Numbered from the stretch's first letter, positions 17,411-25,431 are shown. The stretch: 64,000 nt of DNA from Bacteroidales bacterium F22 (GCA_029541985.1 CP095414.1:1488001-1552000); one strand, 5' to 3'. Notes: generated by a model from the letters alone, not told the origin. Numbers and translations are program-made.

Positions 17411-17435
17411 GTGGAGGCCTCCCAGAGGACTCCAC
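17411..17435 (+). promoter_or_regulatory. Leader hairpin before the unknown 147-residue gene
   Basis: Stem GTGGAG/CTCCAC, one G-A mismatch, inner stem CCTC/GAGG and a CCA loop. It ends 27 bases before the start codon and has no following T-run. An overlapping 10-base palindrome GGAGGCCTCC is also present. It may be an operator or a leader structure. Confidence 0.4.
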
Positions 17436-17462
17436 TATTGTTAAATAAAAACGGAGCATCGT

Positions 17463-17906
17463 ATGATGTTATTTTATGAAAATGAGAGGATGAAAACCCT
17501 CTTACAAAAAATACAAGTAAAAAATACAGCTCGTATCATTATGAACTATTCTAAACGTTCTAATGAGAGTTCTGTAGAACAAGCGAGAAAGATTATCGAA
17601 TTGCAACGAAAATTCGAAAGTGAAGGACCTCAGTTAATTGCATACTACCATTCGGCCAATGGACGAGTGCATGTAGTCAAGGCGGAACTGATAAAAACGG
17701 GACAGTCGCCGTCGCTGTTTATCCCTTTCCATGATTTGCTGGGGGATAAAAACAAGACACTGACCATGCGGATTACCCATTTTCTGGGATTCGTACATAA
17801 GGATGCCGTAAGGCTGCCTGGCCAAGAGACTGAACACGTCATCTATGAGACGACGGAGGGATACGTCGACGGAGAGTTTATCGAACATACACCTGAACTA
17901 GATTAA
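17463..17906 (+). CDS. Hypothetical protein, 147 residues
   Basis: I do not recognise this protein. It is soluble, with no signal peptide or membrane span. The first half is basic and probably helical (KRSNESSVEQARKIIELQRKF). The second half, from about residue 55, reads as alternating strands: LIAYYHSANGRVHVVKAELIKTG, then IPFHDLLGD and MRITHFLGFVHKDAV, and an acidic end. Later in-frame ATGs at about codons 10 and 27 are possible starts; I keep the first because a GGAG lies about seven bases before it. It precedes a DUF4248-like gene by seven bases and is likely cotranscribed with it, so a role linked to that cassette is possible. Confidence 0.65.
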   Translation: MMLFYENERMKTLLQKIQVKNTARIIMNYSKRSNESSVEQARKIIELQRKFESEGPQLIAYYHSANGRVHVVKAELIKTGQSPSLFIPFHDLLGDKNKTLTMRITHFLGFVHKDAVRLPGQETEHVIYETTEGYVDGEFIEHTPELD

Positions 17907-17913
17907 GCGCCTT

Positions 17914-18147
17914 ATGGATCATTCATATTATGATGAGGTGTTTAGCCATATGATGGATAGAAGAGATTTTGCTTCTTGTTATTATCCGGATATATCTAGT
18001 ACTAAAGCCGTGAGAAAACTCAAAGATCTGATTAAAGTTGCAACAGACTTTCATGAGGAGTTGCACAAAGCGGGTTACAGAAAATGTTCAAGAACCCTTA
18101 CTCCTCCTGTAATGGCTGTATTAGTCAAGATTCTAGGATACCCTTAA
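17914..18147 (+). CDS. DUF4248-like small protein, 77 residues
   Basis: A 77-residue protein that follows the DUF4248 pattern: an N-terminal helix ending in a Tyr-Pro-Asp (SCYYPDIS), then a basic helix with Ala-x-x-Lys-Leu-Lys (KAVRKLKDLIK), a Leu-x-x-x-Gly-Tyr (LHKAGYRKCSR), and a C-terminal L/FTP-x-x-V/M segment closing with LVKILGYP where the family has IVE-x-LGEP. DUF4248 genes are regular neighbours of HU-like and smalltalk genes in Bacteroides, which matches the genes just across the divergent promoter. The function of the family is unknown; DNA or RNA binding is a guess. Confidence 0.65.
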   Translation: MDHSYYDEVFSHMMDRRDFASCYYPDISSTKAVRKLKDLIKVATDFHEELHKAGYRKCSRTLTPPVMAVLVKILGYP

Positions 18148-18196
18148 CCTAATGATTAAATCATGATGGTTTCTTTCGCATCGTAGCGAAGGAATG

Positions 18197-18259
18197 AGAG
18201 GATAATCTGGTATAAATATGTAATCCATTGCATTTTTATATCGATTGTCCTCTTTTTTT
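18197..18259 (+). terminator. Rho-independent terminator after the DUF4248-like gene
   Basis: AGAGGATAATC (18197-18207) pairs with GATTGTCCTCT (18243-18253) with one G-U pair. A further inner stem of about nine pairs follows, and then a run of seven T. It lies 50 bases after the stop codon. Confidence 0.75.
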
Positions 18260-18532
18260 GTCTGGTATCGATGGGGGATTACCAAACAGGGACTTTGTCT
18301 TTAGCATAGGAGGACTGAAGATTTACTTTACTAAAGGGGGGTGGTTACTGAAAATATCGGATAGTTGTCGCTGAAATCAAAATAGAACTGATTTAAAGCG
18401 AGTTTATCGCCTTCTTTTTTCTCGCTGAATCATGCCCTCACTCGCGTGTCGTATAAGGCGCTAGATGAGTGTATATTTATACGACAGTGCGTTTGGATTT
18501 GTTTAGTGAATAAGCGGGGACAGCGCATAAAA

Positions 18533-18560
18533 AAACCCGAGTTCCTAAGAACTCGGGTTT
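18533..18560 (-). terminator. Rho-independent terminator of pckA
   Basis: A perfect 12-bp stem (AAACCCGAGTTC and complement) with a CTAA loop. On the minus strand it is followed by a run of T. It lies 48 bases after the pckA stop. Confidence 0.9.
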
Positions 18561-18608
18561 CTAGTTAGTTTGCTCTATCACTCATCTTACGATGCGTGAA
18601 CGAAACAA

Positions 18609-20207
18609 TTACAATTTTGGTCCTGCTGCAACAAGTGCTTTACCATGCTCGTTTCCTGTGAACTTAGAGAAGTTCTTGATGAAACGTGCTGACAAGTCTT
18701 CTGCTTTCTTGTTCCACTCTGACGCGTCTGCGTAAGTATCACGTGGGTCTAAGATTGCTGAATCTACTCCGTGAAGTTCTGTTGGAACCTTGAAGTCGAA
18801 GTAAGGAATTTGTTTGGTTGGCGCTTTGTCGATTGATCCGTCTAGGATAGCATCGATGATACCTCTAGTGTCTTTGATAGAGATACGTTTGCCTGTTCCA
18901 TTCCATCCTGTATTTACTAAGTAAGCGGTTGCTCCGTTTGCTTTCATCTTCTTTACCAATTCCTCACCGTATTTTGTTGGGTGAAGTGATAGGAAGGCTG
19001 CACCGAAACATGCTGAGAAAGTAGGTTGTGGAGATGTTACACCACGCTCTGTTCCTGCTAGCTTAGCTGTAAATCCTGATAGGAAGTAATATTGTGTTTG
19101 CTCTTCATCCAAGATAGATACTGGAGGCAATACTCCGAAAGCATCTGCAGACAAGAAAATAACTTTCTTAGCTGATGGAGCTTTTGAACCTTTCTGGATG
19201 TTCTTGATGTGATAGATAGGATAAGATACACGAGTGTTCTCTGTTACAGAGTTGTCTGTGAAGTCAATCTTACCATCTGAAGCTACAGTTACGTTCTCTA
19301 ATAGAGCGTCACGTTTGATCGCTTGGTAGATGTCTGGCTCACTTTCCTTATCTAGGTTGATAACCTTAGCATAGCATCCACCTTCGAAGTTGAATACGCC
19401 TTCGTCATCCCATCCGTGCTCGTCATCACCGATTAGCTGACGTTTTGGATCTGTTGACAAGGTAGTCTTACCTGTACCTGACAAACCGAAGAAGATAGCT
19501 GTCTCACCTTTATCATTGGTATTTGCTGAACAGTGCATTGCAGCCATACCACGACGTGGCAAGAAGTAGTTCATGATAGTGAAGATACCTTTCTTCATCT
19601 CACCACCGTACCATGTGTTAAGAATAACTTGCTCTCTAGTCTCTAGGTTAAATACAGCAGCTGTCTCTGAATGAAGACCTAGCTCTTTGTAATTGTCTAC
19701 CTTCGCTTTTGAAGCATTGAAAGATACGAAATCTGGCTCGTAAGTCTCTAGCTCTTCTGCTGTTGGACGGATAAACATGTTTGTCACGAAATGTGCTTGC
19801 CATGCTACCTCCATGATGAAACGTACTTTTAGACGAGAATTCTCGTTCGCACCACAATAAGTATCTACTACGTACAATTTCTTGCCTGATAGTTGGTTTA
19901 CTGCTTTGCTACGAAGATCTGTCCATGCAGCTTCTGTACATGGTTTGTTGTCATTTGCATATTCGTCTGATGTCCACCATACTGAATCCTCAGAGGCTGC
20001 ATTCTTAACGAAAAATTTATCTTTAGGTGAACGTCCTGTATAGATACCTGTCATTACGTTGACTGCACCTAGTTCTGTCACTTGTCCTTTTTCAAAACCT
20101 TTAAGTTCTGGTTTAGTCTCTTCTTCGAATAGTTTGTCGTAAGAAGGGTTGTGGATAATCTCAACGGGATCTACGATACCGTACTTTGTCAAATCTAATT
20201 TTGCCAT
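18609..20207 (-). CDS. pckA: Phosphoenolpyruvate carboxykinase (ATP)
   Basis: A 532-residue ATP-dependent PEP carboxykinase that interconverts oxaloacetate and PEP plus CO2. In Bacteroidales it mostly runs towards oxaloacetate in the succinate branch of fermentation, and it also serves gluconeogenesis. Key motifs are intact: [14 protein letters not shown] near residue 55, [27 protein letters not shown] with the kinase-1a P-loop near 240-250, [23 protein letters not shown], and [10 protein letters not shown]. Length is normal. It is a single-gene unit with its own promoter region shared divergently with upp and a strong terminator. Confidence 0.97.
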   Translation of the reverse strand: MAKLDLTKYGIVDPVEIIHNPSYDKLFEEETKPELKGFEKGQVTELGAVNVMTGIYTGRSPKDKFFVKNAASEDSVWWTSDEYANDNKPCTEAAWTDLRSKAVNQLSGKKLYVVDTYCGANENSRLKVRFIMEVAWQAHFVTNMFIRPTAEELETYEPDFVSFNASKAKVDNYKELGLHSETAAVFNLETREQVILNTWYGGEMKKGIFTIMNYFLPRRGMAAMHCSANTNDKGETAIFFGLSGTGKTTLSTDPKRQLIGDDEHGWDDEGVFNFEGGCYAKVINLDKESEPDIYQAIKRDALLENVTVASDGKIDFTDNSVTENTRVSYPIYHIKNIQKGSKAPSAKKVIFLSADAFGVLPPVSILDEEQTQYYFLSGFTAKLAGTERGVTSPQPTFSACFGAAFLSLHPTKYGEELVKKMKANGATAYLVNTGWNGTGKRISIKDTRGIIDAILDGSIDKAPTKQIPYFDFKVPTELHGVDSAILDPRDTYADASEWNKKAEDLSARFIKNFSKFTGNEHGKALVAAGPKL

Positions 20208-20261
20208 TGTCCTTAATCTTTTTAAGTTGATGTATAATTAATTGCCTTTATTTGAATACCA

Positions 20262-20269
20262 CAAATATA
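20262..20269 (-). promoter_or_regulatory. Predicted -7 element for pckA
   Basis: Reads TATATTTG on the minus strand, a full match to TAnnTTTG, 55 bases before the start codon. No -33 TTTG is found at 19-20 bases. The divergent upp promoter lies about 95 bases away. Confidence 0.5.
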
Positions 20270-20361
20270 CTACATACGAATCAATTGGACGAAGAAAATA
20301 GGGAAATATTTCTTTAATACCCCCCATTTTATACCTTGTTTACAAAAAATGTAATCTTTGG

Positions 20362-20392
20362 TTTGCAATCTGTTCATTATTTATTTACTTTG
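20362..20392 (+). promoter_or_regulatory. Promoter of upp-comF
   Basis: TTTG at 20362-20365, a 19-base spacer, and TTACTTTG at 20385-20392 (seven of eight to TAnnTTTG). Transcription should start near 20398, giving a leader of about 65 bases. Confidence 0.6.
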
Positions 20393-20462
20393 TACCCGAT
20401 TTAGGGTATTCTAAATCTGGACTTTATAAGTAACCCCATTTAAGTTTTATAAAAAGGCAACA

Positions 20463-21116
20463 ATGAAAATCATAAACCTAAGCGAGACGAACTCTGTACT
20501 GAACCAGTATCTTGCAGAAATCAGAGATGTAGAAATCCAAAAAGACCGCTTGCGATTCAGACGCAACATCGAACGAATCGGTGAAATCATGGCTTACGAG
20601 ATGAGTAAGACATTCGACTATTCTAATAAGGAGGTGAAGACCCCTCTCGGAACGGCTGTCGTGGCTACATGTGACAATGAAGTGGTTCTTAGTACTATCC
20701 TCAGAGCGGGACTTCCATTCCATCAGGGATTCCTTCAGTATTTTGATAATGCAGAGAATACTTTTGTTTCTGCTTACAGAAAATATAAGGATACACTCAA
20801 ATTTGATATTCATGTCGAGTATATCGCTTCACCACGAATCGATGGCAAGACTTTCGTCCTTACAGATCCTATGTTGGCTACGGGCTCGTCTATGGAATTG
20901 AGCTACAAGGCGGTATTGACTAAGGGAACACCGAAGGAGATTCATGTGGCGTGTATCATCGCTAGCCAAAAGGCAGTGGATTATATCAAGGAGGTATTTC
21001 CGGAAGAGAATACTACGATATGGTGTGCTGTGATTGATCCTGAAGTGAATGACCACTCGTATATCGTACCGGGACTCGGGGATGTGGGTGACTTAGCATA
21101 TGGTGAAAAAGAATAA
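20463..21116 (+). CDS. upp: Uracil phosphoribosyltransferase
   Basis: A 217-residue type I phosphoribosyltransferase that makes UMP from uracil and PRPP in pyrimidine salvage. It has a conserved RFRRNIERIGEIMAYEMSK start region, STILRAGLPFHQGFLQYFDNAENTFVSAYRKY, the PRPP loop VLTDPMLATGSSMELSYKAV at about residues 137-155, and the uracil-contacting VIDPEVNDHSYIVPGLGDVGDLAYG at the end. The length is usual. The start is the first ATG after the promoter. The comF-family gene follows seven bases after the stop and is likely cotranscribed. Confidence 0.96.
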   Translation: MKIINLSETNSVLNQYLAEIRDVEIQKDRLRFRRNIERIGEIMAYEMSKTFDYSNKEVKTPLGTAVVATCDNEVVLSTILRAGLPFHQGFLQYFDNAENTFVSAYRKYKDTLKFDIHVEYIASPRIDGKTFVLTDPMLATGSSMELSYKAVLTKGTPKEIHVACIIASQKAVDYIKEVFPEENTTIWCAVIDPEVNDHSYIVPGLGDVGDLAYGEKE

Positions 21117-21122
21117 CGTGTG

Positions 21123-21854
21123 ATGCGTCGCTTTTCGTTGAACAAGATTGTCGTGAGATTGTACAACGGAGGGAGAAATATAATCCTGCCTAGATGGTGC
21201 TGTGCTTGCAATGCAAGACTGCCTGATAGGCGGGATTTGTTGTGTCTGGACTGCTGGGATAAGATGCCACTACGACTGGGTATCATGTCTCAGCGGGATG
21301 TGGAGGCGCTGTTCTGGGGACGGTTCCCTATCGTACAGGCTTGGGCGTTGTGTGTCTTCGAACCTAAGGGGGTGTCGGGAACGCTGATTCATCATATCAA
21401 GTATCGGCATCGGAAGGATTTGGCATATTCCTTGGGACGACTCATGGCGGAACAATGGCGCACACAGGGGCTCATGATGGATGTGGACCTCATCGTGCCG
21501 GTACCGCTGCATTGGCGTAGACAGTGGATGAGGGGCTACAATCAGAGTCATGAGATTGCTAAGGGTATCGCACAGGTGATGGGAATCCCTATCGCTGCGA
21601 AGGCGGTTCGACGACGCCAGAATAATCGCTCGCAGACGAAACTCTCACATGATCAGCGGTGGAACAATGTAGCGGGCTTGTTTGCCTTGGCTAGTGGGGC
21701 CAAAGGGGCCCAAGCCTTGGCAGGGAAGCATGTCTTGCTGGTGGATGATGTGATTACCACGGGGGCTACCCTCGCCGCATTGGGAAGCCTCATCGCTCGA
21801 GAAGTACCGGGGGTACGGATTTCGGTCGCTGCCGCAGCGAGGCCGGTTTTTTAA
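21123..21854 (+). CDS. comF: ComF family phosphoribosyltransferase-like protein
   Basis: A 243-residue protein with the ComF layout. An N-terminal zinc-ribbon region has paired cysteines (WCCACNARLPDRRDLLCLDCW), the middle has IKYRHRKDLAYSLGRLMAE and VDLIVPVPLHWRRQWMRGYNQSHEIAKG, and a C-terminal PRPP-type loop reads HVLLVDDVITTGATLAAL. In transformable bacteria ComF helps DNA uptake; in Bacteroidales its role is not settled. A GTG codon directly before the ATG is an alternative start. The first hairpin element begins nine bases after the stop codon. Confidence 0.92.
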   Translation: MRRFSLNKIVVRLYNGGRNIILPRWCCACNARLPDRRDLLCLDCWDKMPLRLGIMSQRDVEALFWGRFPIVQAWALCVFEPKGVSGTLIHHIKYRHRKDLAYSLGRLMAEQWRTQGLMMDVDLIVPVPLHWRRQWMRGYNQSHEIAKGIAQVMGIPIAAKAVRRRQNNRSQTKLSHDQRWNNVAGLFALASGAKGAQALAGKHVLLVDDVITTGATLAALGSLIAREVPGVRISVAAAARPVF

Positions 21855-21862
21855 CTTTTCTA

Positions 21863-22043
21863 CCCTATTTCTTTTGTTCCAACAAAAGAAGTAGGGGAAA
21901 GAAAAATGGCCAGCTGAACAAATTCGGGGGCGGACGGGCTCTTTTTTGCTGGGCTGCGGAACTCGCTCCGCTCAAACAGTCCTCGCCCCGGGCGCAAAAA
22001 AGAGACCGCCCACTGTTCCCCGAATTTGATAGGCTGGACCTAA
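21863..22043 (+). repeat. Double-hairpin dispersed element, copy A
   Basis: Two successive hairpins and a purine-rich linker. Hairpin 1 (21863-21896) has the stem TTCTTTTGTT/AACAAAAGAA extended by CCCTAT/GTAGGG. The linker contains AAAGAAAAAT. Hairpin 2 has an outer stem AAATTCGGGG (21920-21929) with CCCCGAATTT (22018-22027), GGGCGG with CCGCCC, and CTCTTTTTTGC (21939-21949) with GCAAAAAAGAG (21994-22004). These enclose a 41-nt core at 21950-21990 that starts TGGGCTGCGG and ends CCTCGCCCCG. Copy B, in the opposite orientation, shares 40 of 41 core bases but has different arms. Ends are approximate. Confidence 0.8.
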
Positions 22044-22046
22044 CTA

Positions 22047-22071
22047 AAAAAGAGGCGTCGAGCCTCTTTTT
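22047..22071 (+). terminator. Terminator after comF/element A
   Basis: Ten-base stem AAAAAGAGGC/GCCTCTTTTT with a GTCGA loop, T-rich on both strands, so it may work in both directions. Confidence 0.8.
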
Positions 22072-22102
22072 CGTTTATAGCGTGCACTGCTTGTTTTACT
22101 TA

Positions 22103-22327
22103 CTGCTTGACTTACAGACTGGTAGACTTGCATGTAGCTTAATTACTATTACAGACTGCTTGACTTACAGACTGGTGGACTTGCATGTAGCTTAATTACT
22201 ATTACAGACTGCTTGACTTACAGACTGGTAGACTTACATGTAGCTTAATTACTATTACAGACTGCTTGACTTACAGACTGGTGGTCTTACATGTAGCTTA
22301 ATTACTATTACAGACTGGTGGTCTCCG
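22103..22327. repeat. Four direct copies of a 53-bp repeat plus a fragment
   Basis: Units begin at 22103, 22156, 22209 and 22262, each exactly 53 bases, starting CTGCTTGACTTACAGACTGG and ending ATTACAGA. A shortened fifth copy begins at 22315, missing the CTTGACTTACAGA stretch. The copies differ mainly at four positions near the middle (TAGACTTGC, TGGACTTGC, TAGACTTAC, TGGTCTTAC). Each unit itself holds two TTACAGACTG words. There is no open frame through the array and no unique spacer. Confidence 0.9.
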
Positions 22328-22345
22328 TACTCCGTATACATAAAA

Positions 22346-22380
22346 AACGGGAGAGTAGGTTCGATACCTACTCTCCCGTT
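22346..22380 (-). terminator. Terminator of the korAB operon
   Basis: A perfect 15-bp stem (AACGGGAGAGTAGGT and complement) with a TCGAT loop. On the minus strand it is followed by TTTT. It lies beyond element B, about 180 bases after the korB stop. Confidence 0.8.
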
Positions 22381-22384
22381 ATTC

Positions 22385-22560
22385 TCGGCCTAACCAATTT
22401 GGGGGATTCAAGCAATGGATTAGAAGAGCGTCTCGGGGCGAGGACTGTTTGAGCGTAGCGAGTTCCGCAGCCCAGCTCTTCTAATTCATTGCGCCCCCAA
22501 ATTCGTGAAGCCCAATTTTTCTTTGCTTCGTTTCTTTTGTTTGGACAAAAGAAATGAAGA
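22385..22560 (-). repeat. Double-hairpin dispersed element, copy B (inverted)
   Basis: Read on the minus strand it has the same layout as copy A. Hairpin 1 has the stem CTTC, TTTCTTTTGT with ACAAAAGAAA, GAAG. The linker contains AAAGAAAAAT. Hairpin 2 has arms that differ from copy A but still pair. On the plus strand AATTTGGGGG (22396-22405) pairs with CCCCCAAATT (22494-22503). The 18-base arm at 22412-22429 pairs with 22475-22492 except at one position. The 41-nt core is at 22434-22474. The element begins at the stop codon of korB. Ends are approximate. Confidence 0.8.
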
Positions 22561-23577
22561 TTATGAGATCCTCCAAGTCTTCCCAGCAAGGATCAACTCA
22601 CGAAGGGTTCTTTTTCCTTTCTTAGCGGTTACCTCAGCGATTTGCTGATACACTGCTTCGTTGTAAGTAATCTTCTTCACATCACGAATCACACCTAGTG
22701 CTACGGGGAAGTCAGGCCCTTCCATGAGGGCTAGTTTGTTCTGAAGGGTGCTATCCACACAAGTGGCATCATGCACGAGGATGTCGTCTAGGGTAACTCC
22801 ATTCTCACCTATCTTCACGACCTTGAGACCGAAGCCTTCTTGCATCAAGCCATATTCACGGTTCACACCGAATACCATCGGCTTCCCATGTTCGAGGTAG
22901 ATGGCATGTTCCGCACGTCCTTGCTTGGTGGATACGGCACTTTGTGAGCCATTGTTGAAGATCACACAGTTCTGGAGTACTTCCACTACGGCAGCGCCTT
23001 TGTGACGTGCTGCAGCTTCCATACAGCTTGCTTCATGTACGATATCGACATCGACACAACGAGCGAAGAATTCACCACGAGCACCGAAGACGAGTTCCGC
23101 TGGACGGAAAGGGTCTTCTACTGTCCCATAAGGAGAGGATTTGGAAACGAATCCACGAGGGGATGTAGGAGAATATTGTCCTTTGGTCAAGCCATAGATA
23201 CGGTTATTGAGCAGGATGATATTCAGGTCCATGTTACGACGAAGCGTATGGATGAAATGGTTTCCTCCGATAGCTAAGCAATCCCCATCACCGGTGATTT
23301 GCCATACTGCGAGTTTCGGGTTTGCCACTTTCACGCCAGAAGCGATGGCAGCACCACGACCATGAATCGTATGAAAACCGTACGTACCCATATAATAAGG
23401 CAATCGTGAGGAACAGCCGATACCGGATATCACTGCTGTATCTTCAGGCGCTGTGCCTAGACTAGCCATCGCACGCAATAAGGCATTGAGGATGGCATGG
23501 TCGCCACAACCAGGGCACCAACGTACATACTGATCACTTTTGAAATCTGTTGTTGTGAATTTATTGTCTATCATCAT
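22561..23577 (-). CDS. korB: 2-oxoacid:ferredoxin oxidoreductase, beta (TPP-binding) subunit
   Basis: A 338-residue thiamine-diphosphate subunit. It has VRWCPGCGDHAILNALLRAMASLG near the N terminus, SGIGCSSRLPYYMGTYGFHTIHGR, and the TPP/Mg motif QITGDGDCLAIGGNHFIHTLRRNMDLNIILLNNRIYGLTKGQYSPT. These match the KorB/OorB branch, which together with the alpha subunit converts 2-oxoglutarate (or another 2-oxoacid) and CoA to the acyl-CoA with reduction of ferredoxin. It follows the alpha subunit by three bases. The substrate is inferred from family resemblance and not certain. The gene ends directly at a double-hairpin element. Confidence 0.92.
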   Translation of the reverse strand: MMIDNKFTTTDFKSDQYVRWCPGCGDHAILNALLRAMASLGTAPEDTAVISGIGCSSRLPYYMGTYGFHTIHGRGAAIASGVKVANPKLAVWQITGDGDCLAIGGNHFIHTLRRNMDLNIILLNNRIYGLTKGQYSPTSPRGFVSKSSPYGTVEDPFRPAELVFGARGEFFARCVDVDIVHEASCMEAAARHKGAAVVEVLQNCVIFNNGSQSAVSTKQGRAEHAIYLEHGKPMVFGVNREYGLMQEGFGLKVVKIGENGVTLDDILVHDATCVDSTLQNKLALMEGPDFPVALGVIRDVKKITYNEAVYQQIAEVTAKKGKRTLRELILAGKTWRIS

Positions 23578-23580
23578 ATC

Positions 23581-25431
23581 CTATTCCTCCATCATTTTAG
23601 TGAATTCCTCAACCAAACTATGGACATTGAATGGTTGTCCTTCCACACGGTTATACTGTTTGATATCTACTCCCTGCACTTTGCTACGAAGCAAAAGCGC
23701 AAATTGACCTAGGTTCTGCTCAGCAACCACGACATGCTTGAAACGGCGAACCACTTCTTCTGTATTCGCTGGCATCGGGTTGATAAATTGGAAATGAGCA
23801 AAAGCGACTTTCTTACCTGCACTGCGCAAGGTATCCATCGCGGTATGAAGATGGCCATAGGTGCCGCCCCAACCTACGATGAGGAAGTCAGCATCGGCAT
23901 CGCCCTCTACGGTTAATGGAGGGATGCAAGTACCGATATAATCGATTTTCGCTTGACGCGTCTCTGTCATCAATTGATGGTTGTCCGCATCGGTAGATAT
24001 CGCTGCACTGTCATTGTCTTTCTCGAGGCCACCCAGACGGTGCTCGAAGCCTTTCGTGCCTGGAAGTGCCCAACCCCGTACCTTCGATACGGCATCGCGC
24101 TTGGTAGGTGTCCATCCCTCTTGCATCTCAGGAGTCACAAAAGGAGGTTTTATCGTTGGGAAGTCTGCTGCATCTGGGATACGCCATGAAGCAGAACCGT
24201 TTGCGATATATGCATCGGTCAATAGAATCACTGGCGTCATGTGCTCGAGCGCAATCTTGGCTGCCATATAAGCAGCATCGAAACAATTCGTAGGCGACGT
24301 AGCAGCCATCACTACGAGAGGACTCTCACCGTTACGACCATATACCGCTTGAATCAAATCCGTCTGCTCACTCTTCGTAGGAAGACCCGTAGAAGGCCCT
24401 CCACGTTGTACATTCACAATCACGAGTGGGAGTTCAGCTATCACGGCTAAGTTTATCGCCTCACTCTTCAGACAGATACCAGGCCCTGAGGTAGACGTCA
24501 CGGCTAAGTTCCCCGCAAAGGAAGCACCGATAGCGGAACAGCATCCAGAAATCTCGTCTTCACACTGTACGGTGACCACTCCCAAGTCCTTCATCTTAGA
24601 TAAGGTATGAAGGATGTCGGTAGCTGGCGTAATCGGATACGACCCTAGGTAGAGTTGCAAGCCCGCTTGTTCTGCTGCAGCAACCAAGCCATAAGACGTA
24701 GCTACATTGCCACTCACATCAGTATATAATCCAGGAGTCTTCTTCTCTGTTCCCTCGATGCGATAGGTAGAGACGATGGTATGGGTATTGTGTCCATAAT
24801 TGTATCCATCGGTCATGACTTTGATATTCGCTTCAGCGATAGATGGCTTGCGAGAGAATTTCTCATTGAGCATCTGCATCGCCTTCTCCAAAGGACGGTC
24901 AAAAAGCCAACAGACGATACCCAAGGCGAACATATTCTTACAACGAATCATACTCTTGTTGTCCATGCCGCTATCTTTCAAACTCGCTTTGGTCATCGTA
25001 GTTATCGGTGCGGACACCACTTGATTGTGAATCCCCAATTCCGTGAACGGGTCATTGGTCTTATAAAGCGCTTTCTTAAACTCTTTCTCATTCAACGTAT
25101 CTTCATCGATGATGATGATTGTAGAAGGACTCAGAAATTTCGTATTTGTCTTCAGCGCTGCCGGGTTCATCGCCACGAGCACATCGCATTTGTCACCTGA
25201 AGTGAAGACACGATCACCTCCTACATGTACTTGATAACCTGATACTCCGCCTATTGTGCCTTGAGGGGCACGAATCTCTGCAGGATAATCTGGGCATGTT
25301 GCTATATCATTACCCAACTCTGCTGATACGTTTGAAAAGATACTGCCGGCAAGTTGCATTCCATCTCCAGAATCTCCAGAGAAGCGGATAACAACATCGC
25401 GCAAGGCTTTAGCCTCCATTTTGTTACTCAT
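23581..25431 (-). CDS. korA: 2-oxoacid:ferredoxin oxidoreductase, alpha subunit (fused gamma-alpha)
   Basis: About 616 residues from the ATG I favour, MSNKMEAKALRDVVIRFSGDSGDGMQLAGS. An in-frame upstream extension of 32 codons would run into the promoter region and lacks family likeness. The N-terminal 190 residues are the gamma-type domain (FSGDSGDGMQ, PDYPAEIRAPQGTIGGVSGYQVHVG). The remainder is the pyrimidine-binding alpha domain (GLVAAAEQAGLQLYLGSYPITPATDILHTLSK, GPSTGLPTKSEQTDL) plus a C-terminal VGWGGTYGHLHTAMD region. This fused layout is usual for KorA. Expression probably depends on the promoter near 25533-25564 and may be controlled through the 24-bp palindrome in the leader. Confidence 0.93.
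   Translation of the reverse strand: MSNKMEAKALRDVVIRFSGDSGDGMQLAGSIFSNVSAELGNDIATCPDYPAEIRAPQGTIGGVSGYQVHVGGDRVFTSGDKCDVLVAMNPAALKTNTKFLSPSTIIIIDEDTLNEKEFKKALYKTNDPFTELGIHNQVVSAPITTMTKASLKDSGMDNKSMIRCKNMFALGIVCWLFDRPLEKAMQMLNEKFSRKPSIAEANIKVMTDGYNYGHNTHTIVSTYRIEGTEKKTPGLYTDVSGNVATSYGLVAAAEQAGLQLYLGSYPITPATDILHTLSKMKDLGVVTVQCEDEISGCCSAIGASFAGNLAVTSTSGPGICLKSEAINLAVIAELPLVIVNVQRGGPSTGLPTKSEQTDLIQAVYGRNGESPLVVMAATSPTNCFDAAYMAAKIALEHMTPVILLTDAYIANGSASWRIPDAADFPTIKPPFVTPEMQEGWTPTKRDAVSKVRGWALPGTKGFEHRLGGLEKDNDSAAISTDADNHQLMTETRQAKIDYIGTCIPPLTVEGDADADFLIVGWGGTYGHLHTAMDTLRSAGKKVAFAHFQFINPMPANTEEVVRRFKHVVVAEQNLGQFALLLRSKVQGVDIKQYNRVEGQPFNVHSLVEEFTKMMEE

Larger units (their letters stand above)
17114..17462. 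other. Intergenic region between the HU-like gene and the unknown 147-residue gene
   Basis: Divergent promoter region with no gene seen. A full -7 match for the HU-like gene is at 17217-17224 on the minus strand (TATATTTG), without a clear -33 box. A hairpin lies at 17411-17435, just before the plus-strand gene. Nothing else stands out. Confidence 0.5.
18148..18608. other. Intergenic region between the DUF4248-like gene and pckA
   Basis: About 460 bases without a credible gene. It holds the plus-strand terminator at 18197-18259, a 10-bp perfect inverted repeat (TGTCGTATAA at 18447-18456 and its complement at 18477-18486, 20-base loop) of unknown role, and the pckA terminator at 18533-18560. 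The stretch 18260-18446 shows nothing I can name. Confidence 0.5.

Noticed and set aside
20981-21286. Minus-strand frames under upp and comF
   Set aside because: Shadow frames of two well-recognised genes, with no promoter or family match.
22103-22327. CRISPR array
   Set aside because: The 53-bp units abut directly with no unique spacers, the copies differ slightly, and no cas genes are near.
22368-22589. Minus-strand frame of 73 codons inside element B
   Set aside because: It runs through the hairpin arms and core; copies of the element produce such frames by chance.
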